Source: DASUNQ01 sp044866775 (GTDB taxonomy: Bacteria > Acidobacteriota > Thermoanaerobaculia > Multivoradales > UBA5704). From it: a stretch of DNA of 64,000 nt. The stretch lies in NCBI GenBank assembly GCA_044866775.1, contig JBIOUG010000167.1, positions 1-64,000 of the forward strand. Reading direction: 5' to 3'. The position numbers and the translations under genes are program-made. Positions 36,274 through 45,352 of the stretch are shown here, in pieces (within the stretch, counting starts at the first letter, position 1; each line of letters opens with the position of its first letter). A model generated the notes under the pieces. That model searched no databases. It was not told where the DNA came from and saw nothing but the letters and a program-made list of their open reading frames with translations.

Positions 36274-36675
36274 TCAACTCGTATAGGTGAACGCCCCCTT
36301 CGCCTCGAGCACCACCTTGTCGGCGACCTTGACCACGAGGTCGACGGGGCCCGCGCTCGGGCCCCGCGGCGTCTTGGCGGTGAGCGTGGTCTCGTCCTGG
36401 ACCTTGACTTCGGTCGCGGCAACGCCGCCGAGCAGCACCTCCGGCTTGCCCGTGAAGCCGCTCGCCTTGATGGTGATCTCCGTGCCGCCCGCCAGGGGGC
36501 CGGTGGCCGGCGAGACCGGGTTGGTCTTCGGTGCCGCGGCCGTTGCGCCTGCCGCGGTGCGGTTGCGGCCCTGCTGCGCGCCCGTGAGGACCGCCTCCGC
36601 GATCTGCCGCAGCTTGAGCACCGCCTGCTCGCTGAACATCCCCACCAGGAAGGCGATGCCCGCCCCTCCGAGCAC
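36274..36675 (-). CDS. IPT/TIG-domain protein with N-terminal membrane segment
   Basis: This is a small protein of about 133 aa. A short hydrophobic N-terminus (VLGGAGIAFLVGMFSEQAVL) is followed by a helical stretch. A single IPT/TIG immunoglobulin-like fold follows, containing VSPATGPLAGGTEITIKASG, then LLGGVAATEV. The domain ends GAFTYTS. TIG domains mediate binding at the cell surface or stiffen envelope proteins; the partner is unknown. A GTG at 36675 was chosen because no ATG gives a full hydrophobic segment; the ATG at 36639 is an alternative. The gene lies between uvrB and a small membrane protein on the same strand. Confidence 0.65.
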   Translation of the reverse strand: MLGGAGIAFLVGMFSEQAVLKLRQIAEAVLTGAQQGRNRTAAGATAAAPKTNPVSPATGPLAGGTEITIKASGFTGKPEVLLGGVAATEVKVQDETTLTAKTPRGPSAGPVDLVVKVADKVVLEAKGAFTYTS

Positions 36676-36737
36676 CTGCTCGCGCTTCCGTCGCCTTGGA
36701 TCTAGAGACGGACGCGGGACGACATTTACCGGAAGCG

Positions 36738-37199
36738 CTACCCTCCTCCGCCCTGCGGCGGTTTGCTCGCCGCCAGCTCCTCGAGCGCCTCGGCCAGGCG
36801 CAGCGCGTGCTCGCGGTCGACCTGGCCTTGCGAGGCCATCAGCTCCATGATCTGCGACTGGACCTTCTGCATCGCCACCGGGTCCATGCGCTTCTCGTCG
36901 ACCGCCTTGCCGGCGGCGGTGAAGGCGGCGCGTACCCGCTCGCGGTCGGCGGGGGTCACGTCCGCGGCGTAGCGGCTCTCGAGCTGGGCGGCCGTGGTGT
37001 CGAAGACCCAGCGCATGAGCTTTGGGGCCTGGGTGACCAGGACCACCATGCCGATGCCGAGGACGACGAGCAGTCCCAGGCAGCCGATGACCGCGAGCTT
37101 GGCGCAGCCCGAGCCCTGGGCCTCGCGGCCGGGGGTGATGGGCGCGAAGGGCGCCGGAGGCGTCGAGGCGCCGGAGGGGGCGTCGCTGGGCTCGGCCAT
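36738..37199 (-). CDS. small single-pass membrane protein of unknown function
   Basis: This is a 153-aa protein: a Pro/Ala-rich N-terminus (about 1-30), one membrane helix near residues 34-57 (LAVIGCLGLLVVLGIGMVVLV) and a soluble C-terminal helical region with QLESRYAADVTPADRERVRA and IMELMASQGQVD. No family was recognised. The short divergent gap to the PBP1A-type gene (57 bp) suggests that both may share a regulatory region. Confidence 0.6.
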   Translation of the reverse strand: MAEPSDAPSGASTPPAPFAPITPGREAQGSGCAKLAVIGCLGLLVVLGIGMVVLVTQAPKLMRWVFDTTAAQLESRYAADVTPADRERVRAAFTAAGKAVDEKRMDPVAMQKVQSQIMELMASQGQVDREHALRLAEALEELAASKPPQGGGG

Positions 37200-37244
37200 G
37201 GAGGACTCTTTCTACCATCGTGCCGGAGGGGGGACAAGCATCTC

Positions 37245-37250
37245 TATAAT
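37245..37250 (+). promoter_or_regulatory. candidate -10 element of the PBP1A-type gene
   Basis: TATAAT stands six bases before the GTG start at 37257. There is no obvious -35 at the usual distance and no Shine-Dalgarno motif between, so the transcript could start at or next to the start codon. Confidence 0.5.
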
Positions 37251-37256
37251 GCGCGC

Positions 37257-39842
37257 GTGAGGTACGACGCGCCCGCCCCGCGCACCGCCGGTCCGCCGAT
37301 CGCGCAGCCGCCCCGCCGCCTGGAGCCCTCCGGCCGCGCGGTGCGCTGGATGTGGCCTCTCCTCGCCGCGCTGCTCTTCGGCGCCCTCGGCGGCGTGGTC
37401 TTCGCCGCTGCCATCCACATGCCGCGGGTGGACGCGCTGGTCGATTTCACGCCCAGCCTGGTGACCCAGCTCTACGACCGCGAGGGCAAGGTCTTCGCCA
37501 CCTTCGCCCGTGAGCGGCGGGTGATGCTGCGCGAAGGCGAGATCCCGAAGGTCCTCGAGCAGGCGGTGCTGGCCTCCGAGGACAGCAACTTCTTCCGCCA
37601 CGGCGGGGTCGACGCCCTCGGCGTCGCGCGCGCCGCCCTCGCCGACCTGCGCGCCGGCGAGGTGGTCGAGGGAGCGTCGACGATCACCATGCAGCTTGCG
37701 CGCAGCCTCTTCCTGTCGCGCGAGCAGACCTGGCGGCGGAAGGTCGAGGAGGCCTTCCTGGCGGTCGAGCTGGAGAAGACCTTCAGCAAGCAGCAGATCC
37801 TCACCATGTACCTCAACCTGGTGAACCTCGGCCACGGCAACTACGGCGTCGAGGCGGCCTCGCGCTACTACTTCAGCAAGCCCGCCGCCAAGCTCACGCT
37901 CGCCGAGGCCGCGACGCTGGCCGGCATCCTGCCCGCGCCCAGCCGCTACAGCCCCTACCGCCAGCCCCAGCGCGTGCTCCGCCAGCGCCAGCGCGTGCTG
38001 CGCCGGATGCTCGACGAAGGGATGATCACCCGCGCGCAGCACGACCGTGCGGCCTCCCAGCCCCTGCTGGTGGCGCGCCAGCGGGCGCCCGAGTTCTTCG
38101 CCCCCTACTTCGCCGAGGACGTGCGCAAGCACCTCGAGGCGGCCTACGGCGCCGACTCGCTCTACGAAGGCGGCCTCCAGGTCCAGACGACGCTCGACCA
38201 GCGCATCCAGCGCTCGGCCGAGAAAGGCGTCCGCGAGGGCCTCGTGCGTCTCGCGCATCGCCGCGGCTGGCGCGGGCCGATCACGACGCTCGATCCGGCA
38301 GGGCTCGAGGAGCAGACCCTTCCCACCTGGACCGACGCCGAGCCGGTGCCCGGGCGTTGGTACCAGGGGATCGTGCTCGCCGCCGGCCCGGCGACGGCGA
38401 CGGTCAAGATCGGCAAGGGGACCTACGCCCTCGACGCCGGCGGCATCCGCTGGACCGGCCGCTCGCAGCCCGACGACCTGCTGAAGCCGGGGGCGGTGGC
38501 CTGGTTCCGTCTCGAGGCGCCGGATGCGGGGAAGGACGGGAAGGCGAAGGCCGCAGCGAAGGCAGAGGAGGTCAAGGCGCCGGAGCTGCGCCTGTTCCTC
38601 GAGCAAGAGCCGCCGATGGAAGGGGCGGCGGTGGTCATCGAGACCGCGACCGGCGCGGTGCGGGCGATGGTCGGCGGCTGGGACTTCGAGCGCAACAAGT
38701 TCAACCGTGTGACGCAGGCCAAGCGCCAGACCGGCTCGGCGTTCAAGGTCTTCGTCTACGGCGCGGCGCTCGAGGCCGGCTGGACGCCCGCCGACACGAT
38801 CCTCGACGCGCCGACGGTGTTCGTCGGCGCCGACGGCCGGCTCTCCTATCGGCCGCAGAACTACTACCGGAAGTACTACGGCATCGTGACGCTGCGGCGC
38901 TCGCTGGCGCTGTCGCTCAACGTGGCGACGGTCAAGCTCCTCGACGTCATCGGCGTGCAGCGGGTGATCGACTTCGCGCGCCGCTGCGGCGTCTCCGAGC
39001 CGCTGCCTCCCTACCCCAGCCTGGCGCTCGGCACCGCCGACCTGACGCCGCTCTCCTTCGCCGCCGCCTACGCGACGATCGCCAACCAGGGGACGTGGAT
39101 CGAGCCGTACATCATCGAGCGCGTGACCGGCACCGAGGGACAGGTCCTCGAGCGCCGCGTTCCCAACACCCGCACCGCCACCGACGCCTCGGTGGCCTAC
39201 GTCCTCACCCACATGCTCGAGGGGGTCGTCGACCACGGCACCGCGACGCCGATCCGCGACTTGCCGTTCGACGTCGCCGGCAAGACCGGCACCACTGACG
39301 ACTTCTCCGACGCCTGGTTCGTCGGCTTCACGCCGCGCTACACAATCCTCACCTGGGTCGGCTACGACCTCAAGAAGTCGCTCGGCGAAGGCATGAGCGG
39401 CACGGTGGCGGCGCTCCCGATGTGGCGGACGATCGCCGACGACGGCCTCGTAAACGGCTGGCTGAAGAAAGGCGAGACCTTCCAGGTGCCCCCCGGCGTC
39501 GTGGTGCGCGACGTCGAGTTCTACACCGGCCTCCTCCCCGGCACCGGCAGCTACCGCACCCAGAAGGAGGCCTTCGTCGCCGGCACCGAGCCGAGCGGCG
39601 AGTACGGCCCGCGCTGGGGCACGGTCCTCAACCTCCCCTGGTACCAGCAGAAGTCGTTCTACATCCCGAAGGAAGGGGAGGAGACGAAGCCCGCGGAGGA
39701 GGGCGGCGTGGCCGGAGAGGGCGGGACAGGCGCGGAGACCGCGGAGCCGCAGGCGGAAGGCGCGGTCGTCGAGGAGGGCGAGGCGGTGCCGCCAGCGGGC
39801 GGGGAGGAGCCGCCGCCGGACGAGCCGCCGCCGCCGCGCTAG
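37257..39842 (+). CDS. class A penicillin-binding protein (PBP1A-type)
   Basis: This is a bifunctional peptidoglycan glycosyltransferase and transpeptidase of 861 aa. A membrane anchor (about residues 31-53) is followed by a GT51 domain with EDSNFFRHGG near 106 and ASTITMQLARSLF. The transpeptidase has S-x-x-K as TGSAFKVF (active Ser near 492), SLN near 552 and KTG as AGKTGTTDDF near 675. The C-terminal 60 residues are Glu/Pro-rich. The GTG at 37257 is preferred to the upstream in-frame extension to 36696. That extension covers the antisense of the divergent gene and contains no conserved sequence. Confidence 0.9.
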   Translation: MRYDAPAPRTAGPPIAQPPRRLEPSGRAVRWMWPLLAALLFGALGGVVFAAAIHMPRVDALVDFTPSLVTQLYDREGKVFATFARERRVMLREGEIPKVLEQAVLASEDSNFFRHGGVDALGVARAALADLRAGEVVEGASTITMQLARSLFLSREQTWRRKVEEAFLAVELEKTFSKQQILTMYLNLVNLGHGNYGVEAASRYYFSKPAAKLTLAEAATLAGILPAPSRYSPYRQPQRVLRQRQRVLRRMLDEGMITRAQHDRAASQPLLVARQRAPEFFAPYFAEDVRKHLEAAYGADSLYEGGLQVQTTLDQRIQRSAEKGVREGLVRLAHRRGWRGPITTLDPAGLEEQTLPTWTDAEPVPGRWYQGIVLAAGPATATVKIGKGTYALDAGGIRWTGRSQPDDLLKPGAVAWFRLEAPDAGKDGKAKAAAKAEEVKAPELRLFLEQEPPMEGAAVVIETATGAVRAMVGGWDFERNKFNRVTQAKRQTGSAFKVFVYGAALEAGWTPADTILDAPTVFVGADGRLSYRPQNYYRKYYGIVTLRRSLALSLNVATVKLLDVIGVQRVIDFARRCGVSEPLPPYPSLALGTADLTPLSFAAAYATIANQGTWIEPYIIERVTGTEGQVLERRVPNTRTATDASVAYVLTHMLEGVVDHGTATPIRDLPFDVAGKTGTTDDFSDAWFVGFTPRYTILTWVGYDLKKSLGEGMSGTVAALPMWRTIADDGLVNGWLKKGETFQVPPGVVVRDVEFYTGLLPGTGSYRTQKEAFVAGTEPSGEYGPRWGTVLNLPWYQQKSFYIPKEGEETKPAEEGGVAGEGGTGAETAEPQAEGAVVEEGEAVPPAGGEEPPPDEPPPPR

Positions 39843-41059
39843 CCTCCAGCGCCAGCCTTCGTGCCGATCACCGCGTAGTCTTGATCGCCGAACAGCAGCT
39901 CGTCGAGACGGTCGCGCAGGCGGTTGACGCGGTCGGCGAGCTCGCGCTGCGCCTCGGGGAGGGTCGCGAGATCGATCTCCGGCAGGCGCTCGGCCGCGGG
40001 GAATGGGCGGAGCTCGAGGTGCTCGACTGTGGCGAAGCCGGCGAGCTGGAAGAGGAGCTTCAGCGACTCCGGGTGGATGGGGCGGCGGTGGGTGGGGTCG
40101 AGCCAGAAGTTCCGCGCCGCCACCACGATCGAGAGCGGGTTCGGCGTCTCGAGGATCAGCACGCCGCCGGGGCGCAGAGCCCGCCAGGCCAGGCGCACAA
40201 GCTGATCGAGCGCCTCGGCCGGCAAGTGCTCGATGACGTGGAAGGAGACGACGCCTCCGAGGCTGCCCTCTTCCACGCCTGCCAGGTACTCGAAGAGGTC
40301 TCCCTCTTCCGCCTCCAGACCGCGCTCACGGCAGAGGGCGACCATGCGGGCGCTCGAGTCGACGCCGCGGGCCGCGACCCCGTGCTCATCTAAAAGGACA
40401 AGCGCCTCGCCCCGGCCGCAGCCTAGGTCGAGCACGTCCCGCTTCCCTTCCAAGTAAGGCAGGTAGCGGGAGATGCGCTCGGCGATCTCCCCTTGCGTGC
40501 CGCGGTAGCGGCGCTCGAGCTCGAAGTAGGCGTGCTCTTCGACGGCGCGCGCCAGCCCTACGACCTCCTCTTCCCGCCACCCAGATCCTTTTCCTTTCTG
40601 CGCTCCTTCGAACGCAGCGAGCGCGGCCCCCAAGCTGCCGAGCAGGTCGCGAGTCTCGCGGCGGTAGCCGTCGAGCTTCTGGTCGACGCGGGCGAACAGC
40701 GCATCGTTGTGCCGCATCAGCTCGGTGATGCCGTCGGCGTTGAGGCCTTCGAGGTAGCAGAGGCGCTCGTGGTGACGGCCCTCGGCCGCCGCGGCGCGCT
40801 CGAGATGGTCGAGCAGGATCAGGTTGTAGACCCGCTGGCGCTCCCAGAGGTCGTTCTGCGGCACCTTGACCAGCGGCCGCACGAGTCGCTTCCAGGCGAC
40901 GAGGAAGCGGCCGAGGAAGCCGCGGTGGCTGCGGATCGGGAACTCGCGGTCCTCCCGCCACAGCCACCGCCAGGCGTCGACGTCGCGGGTCGGCTCGGTG
41001 AGGAAGTCGGCCAGCGTGGGCGCGCGGGGCTCGCGGTCGTCCGCTCCGCTCGCGCCCAT
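39839..41059 (-). CDS. SAM-dependent methyltransferase (class I, with N-terminal helical region)
   Basis: This is a 406-aa protein. A long helical N-terminal part (about 1-200) with coiled-coil character is followed by a Rossmann methyltransferase domain. Motif I is VLDLGCGRGEALVLL near 212, an acidic residue ends the second strand, and VVSFHVIEHLPAEALDQL is the typical post-motif. The tail contains FWLDPTHRRPIHPESL, common in methyltransferases that modify surface glycans or lipids. The specific substrate is unknown. It lies after rplI on the same strand, separated by 26 bp. Confidence 0.8.
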   Translation of the reverse strand: MGASGADDREPRAPTLADFLTEPTRDVDAWRWLWREDREFPIRSHRGFLGRFLVAWKRLVRPLVKVPQNDLWERQRVYNLILLDHLERAAAAEGRHHERLCYLEGLNADGITELMRHNDALFARVDQKLDGYRRETRDLLGSLGAALAAFEGAQKGKGSGWREEEVVGLARAVEEHAYFELERRYRGTQGEIAERISRYLPYLEGKRDVLDLGCGRGEALVLLDEHGVAARGVDSSARMVALCRERGLEAEEGDLFEYLAGVEEGSLGGVVSFHVIEHLPAEALDQLVRLAWRALRPGGVLILETPNPLSIVVAARNFWLDPTHRRPIHPESLKLLFQLAGFATVEHLELRPFPAAERLPEIDLATLPEAQRELADRVNRLRDRLDELLFGDQDYAVIGTKAGAGG

Positions 41060-41085
41060 GCCGGCTCTCGCAGCGCTCGCGCGGG

Positions 41086-41532
41086 CTACTCGGCCCGCAC
41101 GACGCTGACGGTGATCTCGGCCACCACGTCGGGGTGGAGCTCGACGCGTACCGGGTGGTCGCCGAGCGTCTTGATGCCGCCCTCGAGGTCGATGCGCCGG
41201 CGGTCCACCTCGAAGCCCTTGGCGGCCAGCAGCTCGGCGATCTCGCCGGCGGTGACGGAGCCGTAGAGGGTGTCGGTCTCCCCCACCCGCTTGGGGACGG
41301 TGAGCTGCAGGCCGGTCAGCTTCGCGGCCACCTCGGCCGCCGAGTCGCGCTCGCGCGCGTGGCGGGCCTCGATCTTGTGCCGCTGCTGCTCGAAGTAGGC
41401 GATGTTGGCGGTCGTGGCCTCGAGGGCCAGGCCCTGCGGGATGAGGTAGTTGCGGGCGAAGCCCGGCTTGACTTCCACCACCTGGCCGCGCCGGCCGAGG
41501 TGGCGCTGGTCGCTCATCAGGATGACTCGCAT
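41086..41532 (-). CDS. rplI: 50S ribosomal protein L9
   Basis: This is ribosomal protein L9 (148 aa, a normal length). The N-terminal domain reads VEVKPGFARNYLIPQGLA and the two lobes are joined by the long central helix (EQQRHKIEARHARERDSAAE). The C-terminal domain binds 23S rRNA. The gene follows rpsR after a 10-bp gap in the usual rpsF-rpsR-rplI order. Confidence 0.97.
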   Translation of the reverse strand: MRVILMSDQRHLGRRGQVVEVKPGFARNYLIPQGLALEATTANIAYFEQQRHKIEARHARERDSAAEVAAKLTGLQLTVPKRVGETDTLYGSVTAGEIAELLAAKGFEVDRRRIDLEGGIKTLGDHPVRVELHPDVVAEITVSVVRAE

Positions 41533-41542
41533 GACGCCTTCC

Positions 41543-41788
41543 TCAGTCCGTGGTGAACGGGATCAGCGCCAGGTGGCGCGCCCTCTTGATGGCCTGCTGC
41601 AGCAGCCGCTGGTGCCGGGCGCAGGTGCCGGAGATCCGCCGCGGCAGGATCTTCGAGCGCTCGGGGATGAACCCCTGGAGCATCTTGACGTCCTTGTAAT
41701 CGACGTAGTCGATCTTGTCGGCGCAGAACTTACAGACCTTGCGCCGGCGATAGAAGACCTTCTTGCCCTTGGGCGGTGTCCGTCTCAC
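41543..41788 (-). CDS. rpsR: 30S ribosomal protein S18
   Basis: This is a small basic ribosomal protein (81 aa) with the conserved DYKDVKMLQGFIPERSKILP segment and the TGTCARHQR motif. A CKFCADK stretch at the N-terminus supplies two Cys, as in the zinc-type S18 forms. The GTG start overlaps the rpsF stop as GTGA, so the two are coupled. S18 and S6 bind each other on the 30S platform. Confidence 0.96.
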   Translation of the reverse strand: MRRTPPKGKKVFYRRRKVCKFCADKIDYVDYKDVKMLQGFIPERSKILPRRISGTCARHQRLLQQAIKRARHLALIPFTTD

Positions 41789-42189
41789 GCTTCCCTCCCG
41801 CCGCGGCTGGGCTCGGCGGCGGCCGGCGGCTCGGCCGCGCCGGCCTCGATCTCGGGCAGCGGCCCGGTGATGAGCGGCTTGCCGGCGCGCTTGAGGTCGA
41901 GGTCCGTGCGCACCGCGAGGAAGCGCAGCACCTTGTCGTTCTGGCGCATACGGTGCTCGACCTCGGCGAGGGCGTTGCGGCCGTTCTCGCTGGTCAGGTA
42001 GAGGACCACGTACTTGCCCTCGGTGAGCTTCTGGATGGGGAAGGCGAGCTTGCGCCGGCCCCAGCTCTCCTCGCGGACGACGTCGAGGCCGCCGGTCGAG
42101 AGCATCTGCTTGTACTCCCCGGTCAGCGCCACGACGTCCTCGTCGGGCACACGGGGATCGACGACGAAAATCAGCTCGTAGGTACGCAT
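41785..42189 (-). CDS. rpsF: 30S ribosomal protein S6
   Basis: This is ribosomal protein S6 (134 aa). It starts RTYELIFVVDPRVPDEDV and has EESWGRRKLAFPIQKLTEGK, both typical. The C-terminal tail after residue 115 is Ala/Glu/Pro-rich, as in many high-GC homologues. It is the first gene of the rpsF-rpsR-rplI unit and is about 155 bp from pth. Confidence 0.95.
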   Translation of the reverse strand: MRTYELIFVVDPRVPDEDVVALTGEYKQMLSTGGLDVVREESWGRRKLAFPIQKLTEGKYVVLYLTSENGRNALAEVEHRMRQNDKVLRFLAVRTDLDLKRAGKPLITGPLPEIEAGAAEPPAAAEPSRGGREA

Positions 42190-42343
42190 GGAGACTACGG
42201 CACCTCCCTATGGCCGTAAGGTCCCGCGCCTAGCGCGGAACAGAGAGGAACGGGTAACGGGCCACAGCCTCGAGGGCCTGCCCGTGAACGAACGGCGTAT
42301 TGTACACGGCCGCGGCTCCGGCGCAACTCCGGACAGTGTCCCT

Positions 42344-42904
42344 TCAGCCGTTGAACCGATTCATCGCCGCCTCGATCCCGGCTTCCGCCCACGCTTCACA
42401 GGCGTCGGCGGCGCGGGCGATCATCTCCCCGACCGCCTCGCGCTCGCCGGCGGCGAAGGGCTCGAGCACGTAGTCGACGATCGCCTCGCCGTCCGGCGGA
42501 CCGTCCGGGCCGGCGATGCCGCAGCGCAGCCGCGGCACCTGATCGGTCTGCAGGCTCTCGAGGATCGACTCCATGCCGCGGTGCCCGCCGGGGCTCCCCG
42601 CCCGCCGCAGGCGCAGCCGCCCGAGCGGTAGGCTGACCTCGTCGTAGACGACCAGCAGCTCCTCCGACGCCACACCCCAGCGCTCGACCAGGCAGCGTGT
42701 GGCGTAGCCGCTCCGATTCATGTAGGTCTGGGGCTGGGCGAGCGCCACCTCGGCGCCCGCGCCGGCCACCAGGGCGCTGCACTCCAGACGATCGAGCCGC
42801 AGCCGCCGCCGCCGGGCCAGTTCCTCCACCACCCAGAAGCCGACGTTGTGCCGGGTCGCCCGATAGCGCTCGCCCGGGTTGCCGAGCCCGACGATGACTT
42901 TCAC
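42344..42904 (-). CDS. pth: peptidyl-tRNA hydrolase
   Basis: This enzyme releases peptides from peptidyl-tRNA dropped by stalled ribosomes (186 aa). GLGNPGERY near residue 6 and the catalytic His in TRHNVGFWVV near residue 19 are conserved. The substrate-binding Asn lies in QPQTYMNRSGYA. The SPGGHRGMESI segment and the LRCGIAGP motif complete the family pattern. The gene lies in the rplY-pth order typical of bacteria. Confidence 0.95.
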   Translation of the reverse strand: MKVIVGLGNPGERYRATRHNVGFWVVEELARRRRLRLDRLECSALVAGAGAEVALAQPQTYMNRSGYATRCLVERWGVASEELLVVYDEVSLPLGRLRLRRAGSPGGHRGMESILESLQTDQVPRLRCGIAGPDGPPDGEAIVDYVLEPFAAGEREAVGEMIARAADACEAWAEAGIEAAMNRFNG

Positions 42905-42979
42905 CCGCGGGCGCAGCTCCGGGTCACGCGGTCGAGCTGCGCTCGGGACGACAGGCGGTTGGCTCGGGACGCCAGGGCC

Positions 42980-43627
42980 CTAGGCCTCCTCCTCCTTGCC
43001 GCCCTTCTTGATGACCTCCGGCTCCACCGGCTCGGCCGCCGCCTCCTCGACCGGCGCCGCCTCGGTGCGGGCGTGCGACAACGAGACGACGACGCGGTGC
43101 GGGTCGTCGAGCAGCGTCACGCCCGGCGGAATGTCGAGCTGGCCGGCCTCGACGTGCTGGCCAACGTGCAGGTCCGAGACGTCGACGGTGAGGTGGCTCG
43201 GGATGTCGCCCGGCAGGCATTCGACGTGGACCGCACGGGTCACGAAGTCGAGTATGCCGGCCTCGTTCTTGACGCCGTAGGCCGTGCCCACGACCTCGAT
43301 CTGCACCTCGACCCGCACCTTCTGCGACATCTCGATGCGCTGGAAGTCGATGTGCACGATCGCCCGCTGCACCGGGTCGAGCTGCAGGTCGCGGATCATG
43401 GCGTGCCGCTCCTTGTCGCTGCCGGCCAGCTTGAGCAGGAACACCGCGTTCTCGCTGCCCGATTTCTTGAGCAGGTCGAGCACGGTCTTGCGGTCCACCT
43501 CGATGGGCAGCGACTCGCGGCCGCCGCCGTAGAGCACCGCCGGGATCTTGCCGCGCGACCGGAGCTGCCGGTTGGCGTTCTTGCCGGTGGCCTCGCGCTT
43601 CTGGACTTCGATGGTCATCTCGCTCAT
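42980..43627 (-). CDS. rplY: 50S ribosomal protein L25 (CTC type)
   Basis: This is a 5S rRNA-binding protein with the C-terminal CTC/TL5 extension (215 aa). The N-terminal L25 domain shows REATGKNANRQLRSRGKIPA and LYGGG. The extension contains KVRVEVQIEVVGTAYGVKNE and the DVSDLHVGQHVEAGQLDIPP segment. The tail is acidic (EEEA). It lies between prs and pth in the classical order. Confidence 0.94.
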   Translation of the reverse strand: MSEMTIEVQKREATGKNANRQLRSRGKIPAVLYGGGRESLPIEVDRKTVLDLLKKSGSENAVFLLKLAGSDKERHAMIRDLQLDPVQRAIVHIDFQRIEMSQKVRVEVQIEVVGTAYGVKNEAGILDFVTRAVHVECLPGDIPSHLTVDVSDLHVGQHVEAGQLDIPPGVTLLDDPHRVVVSLSHARTEAAPVEEAAAEPVEPEVIKKGGKEEEA

Positions 43628-43655
43628 TGCTGTGGATTCCTCGCGTTGTCGCGCC

Positions 43656-44597
43656 TTAGACGAACAGAGAGCTCACCGAGCTGTTCTCGTGGATGCGCCG
43701 GATGGCCTCGCCGAGCAGCGGCGCGACCGATAGCGGCCGCAGCTTGCAGCAGCGGGAGAGCTTCTCGTCGAGCGGCGTGGTGTTGGTGATGAGTACGGCC
43801 TCGAGAGGCGAGGCCTGGATGCGCTCCAGCGCCGGGCCGGAGAGGACCCCGTGCACGCCGGCGGCGAGCACGCGTCGGGCGCCCTTCTTCTTGAGCGCAT
43901 CGACGGTCTTGGTCAGGGTGCCGGCGGTGTCGATGATGTCGTCGACGATCAGGGTGTTGCAGCCGTCGACGTCGCCGATGACGTGCATGATCTCGGCCTC
44001 GTTCGGGGCGATGCGGCGCTTGTCGACGATGGCGAGCCCCACCTCCAGGCGCTTGGCGATGGCCCGCGCTCGTTCCACCCCGCCGGTGTCCGGCGAGACG
44101 ATGACCAGGTCGGGGATGTTCAGCTCGCGCATCGCCTCGAGCAGCACGGGGGCGGCGAAGAGGTGGTCCACCGGCACGTCGAAAAAGCCCTGGATCTGGT
44201 CGGCATGGAGATCCATGGTGAGCACGCGGTCGGCGCCGGCGCGGGAGATCAGGTCCGCCACCAGCTTGGCCGTGATCGGCACTCGCGGCCGGTCCTTCTT
44301 GTCCTGGCGCGCGTAGCCGTAGTACGGCACGACCGCGGTGATCCGCGAGGCCGAGGAGCGTTTGAACGTGTCCAGCATGATCAGCAGCTCCATCAGGTTC
44401 TCGTTGACCGGCGACGAGGTCGGCTGCACCACGAACACGTCGGAGCCGCGCACGTTCTCGTCGATCTGGCAGAACGTCTCGCCGTCGGAGAAGTTGTAGG
44501 CGACGACGTTGCCGGCCTCGACGTTGAGGTATTCGCAAATCTCCTGCACCAGGGCGGGGTGGGAGCGCCCGCCGAAGATCTTGATCTCTCCAGGCAT
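43656..44597 (-). CDS. prs: ribose-phosphate pyrophosphokinase
   Basis: This enzyme makes PRPP from ribose-5-phosphate and ATP (313 aa, a normal length). It begins with KIFGGRSHPALVQEICEYL. The flexible loop is VPYYGYARQDKKDRPRVPIT, the metal-binding DLHADQIQGFFD is conserved and the PRPP loop reads LIVDDIIDTAGTL near residue 215. It lies between a tRNA gene and rplY in the usual order. Confidence 0.97.
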   Translation of the reverse strand: MPGEIKIFGGRSHPALVQEICEYLNVEAGNVVAYNFSDGETFCQIDENVRGSDVFVVQPTSSPVNENLMELLIMLDTFKRSSASRITAVVPYYGYARQDKKDRPRVPITAKLVADLISRAGADRVLTMDLHADQIQGFFDVPVDHLFAAPVLLEAMRELNIPDLVIVSPDTGGVERARAIAKRLEVGLAIVDKRRIAPNEAEIMHVIGDVDGCNTLIVDDIIDTAGTLTKTVDALKKKGARRVLAAGVHGVLSGPALERIQASPLEAVLITNTTPLDEKLSRCCKLRPLSVAPLLGEAIRRIHENSSVSSLFV

Positions 44598-44632
44598 GGT
44601 CCCTCTTACGGAGTGCTGCGGCGGAAAAAGGG

Positions 44633-44703
44633 TTGGGGCGGGAGGATTCGAACCTCCGGTGCCAGATCCAAAGTCTGGTGCCTTACCACTTGGCGACGCC
44701 CCA
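44633..44703 (-). tRNA. tRNA-Gln (anticodon TTG)
   Basis: On the minus strand, acceptor arms TGGGGCG and CGCCCCA pair. The anticodon stem CCAGA/TCTGG encloses CTTTGGA, with anticodon TTG, and the T arm has GAGGTTCGAATCCTC. The 3' CCA is not encoded. It lies between prs and spoVG, a frequent position. Confidence 0.93.
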
Positions 44704-44807
44704 GTCCCTGACGTCCCGGCGCCGCTCGCCCGGGACGCGGGGGCAAGAGCCTACCGCGTCCGGAGCGTTCGCTGGCGGCCCGTCCGGGTCAGGGCGCCGC
44801 GGCGCCC

Positions 44808-45203
44808 TCAGGTGATCGTCCAGAACGAGTCGCGCAGGTGCATCTCCTGGATCTCCTCCAGGCTCTTGTCCGGAGGTTGGATGGGCGGCGGCGCGTCGGC
44901 CTCGAGGTCGACGCGTCGCTGGAGGCCCTCCGCCGGCCGCTCGCCGCGCTCGGTGAGCACCCGCTCGTACTCGGCCAGGATCCGGGTCTCGATGACCCGC
45001 CGCGTCTCGTTGTTCAAGGGATGGGCCACGTCCTTGAACTCGCCGTTCTTCTTCTTACGGCTCGGCATGCTGATGAACAGGCCTTCCCTGCCGAGGATGA
45101 TCTTGATGTCGTTGACCATAAAGCAGTGGTCGAAGACCACCGAGACGAACGCCTTGAGCTTCTCCTCCTGGACCGGAAAGACTTTGACTTCTGTGATCTC
45201 CAT
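44808..45203 (-). CDS. spoVG: septation/RNA-binding regulator SpoVG
   Basis: This is a small nucleic-acid-binding regulator (131 aa). The conserved core reads EITEVKVFPV, SVVFDHCFMVNDIKII and FISMPSRKKKNGEFKDVAHP (about residues 2-65), followed by NNETRRVIETRIL. A non-conserved Glu/Pro-rich tail ends the protein. SpoVG is found in many non-sporulating bacteria. It precedes tRNA-Gln and prs in place of the ispE gene that often stands there. Confidence 0.93.
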   Translation of the reverse strand: MEITEVKVFPVQEEKLKAFVSVVFDHCFMVNDIKIILGREGLFISMPSRKKKNGEFKDVAHPLNNETRRVIETRILAEYERVLTERGERPAEGLQRRVDLEADAPPPIQPPDKSLEEIQEMHLRDSFWTIT

Positions 45204-45352
45204 GCTGTCGTCCTCTCCGTCATCCCTGACCGAACCTGCGGCGCGCGTCGCGCCGGCGCGTCTGGCCTGGACTCACTCCCGGCGACTGCCAGTAGGAGGG
45301 AGCAGCCTGGAGGTTGCCGCGGCACCCACCGACCGATAAAGGTGCCGCCGTG

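Noticed and set aside
36696..37256. Extension of the PBP1A-type gene
   Set aside because: It lies opposite a divergent gene with a better start and contains no membrane anchor or conserved residues.
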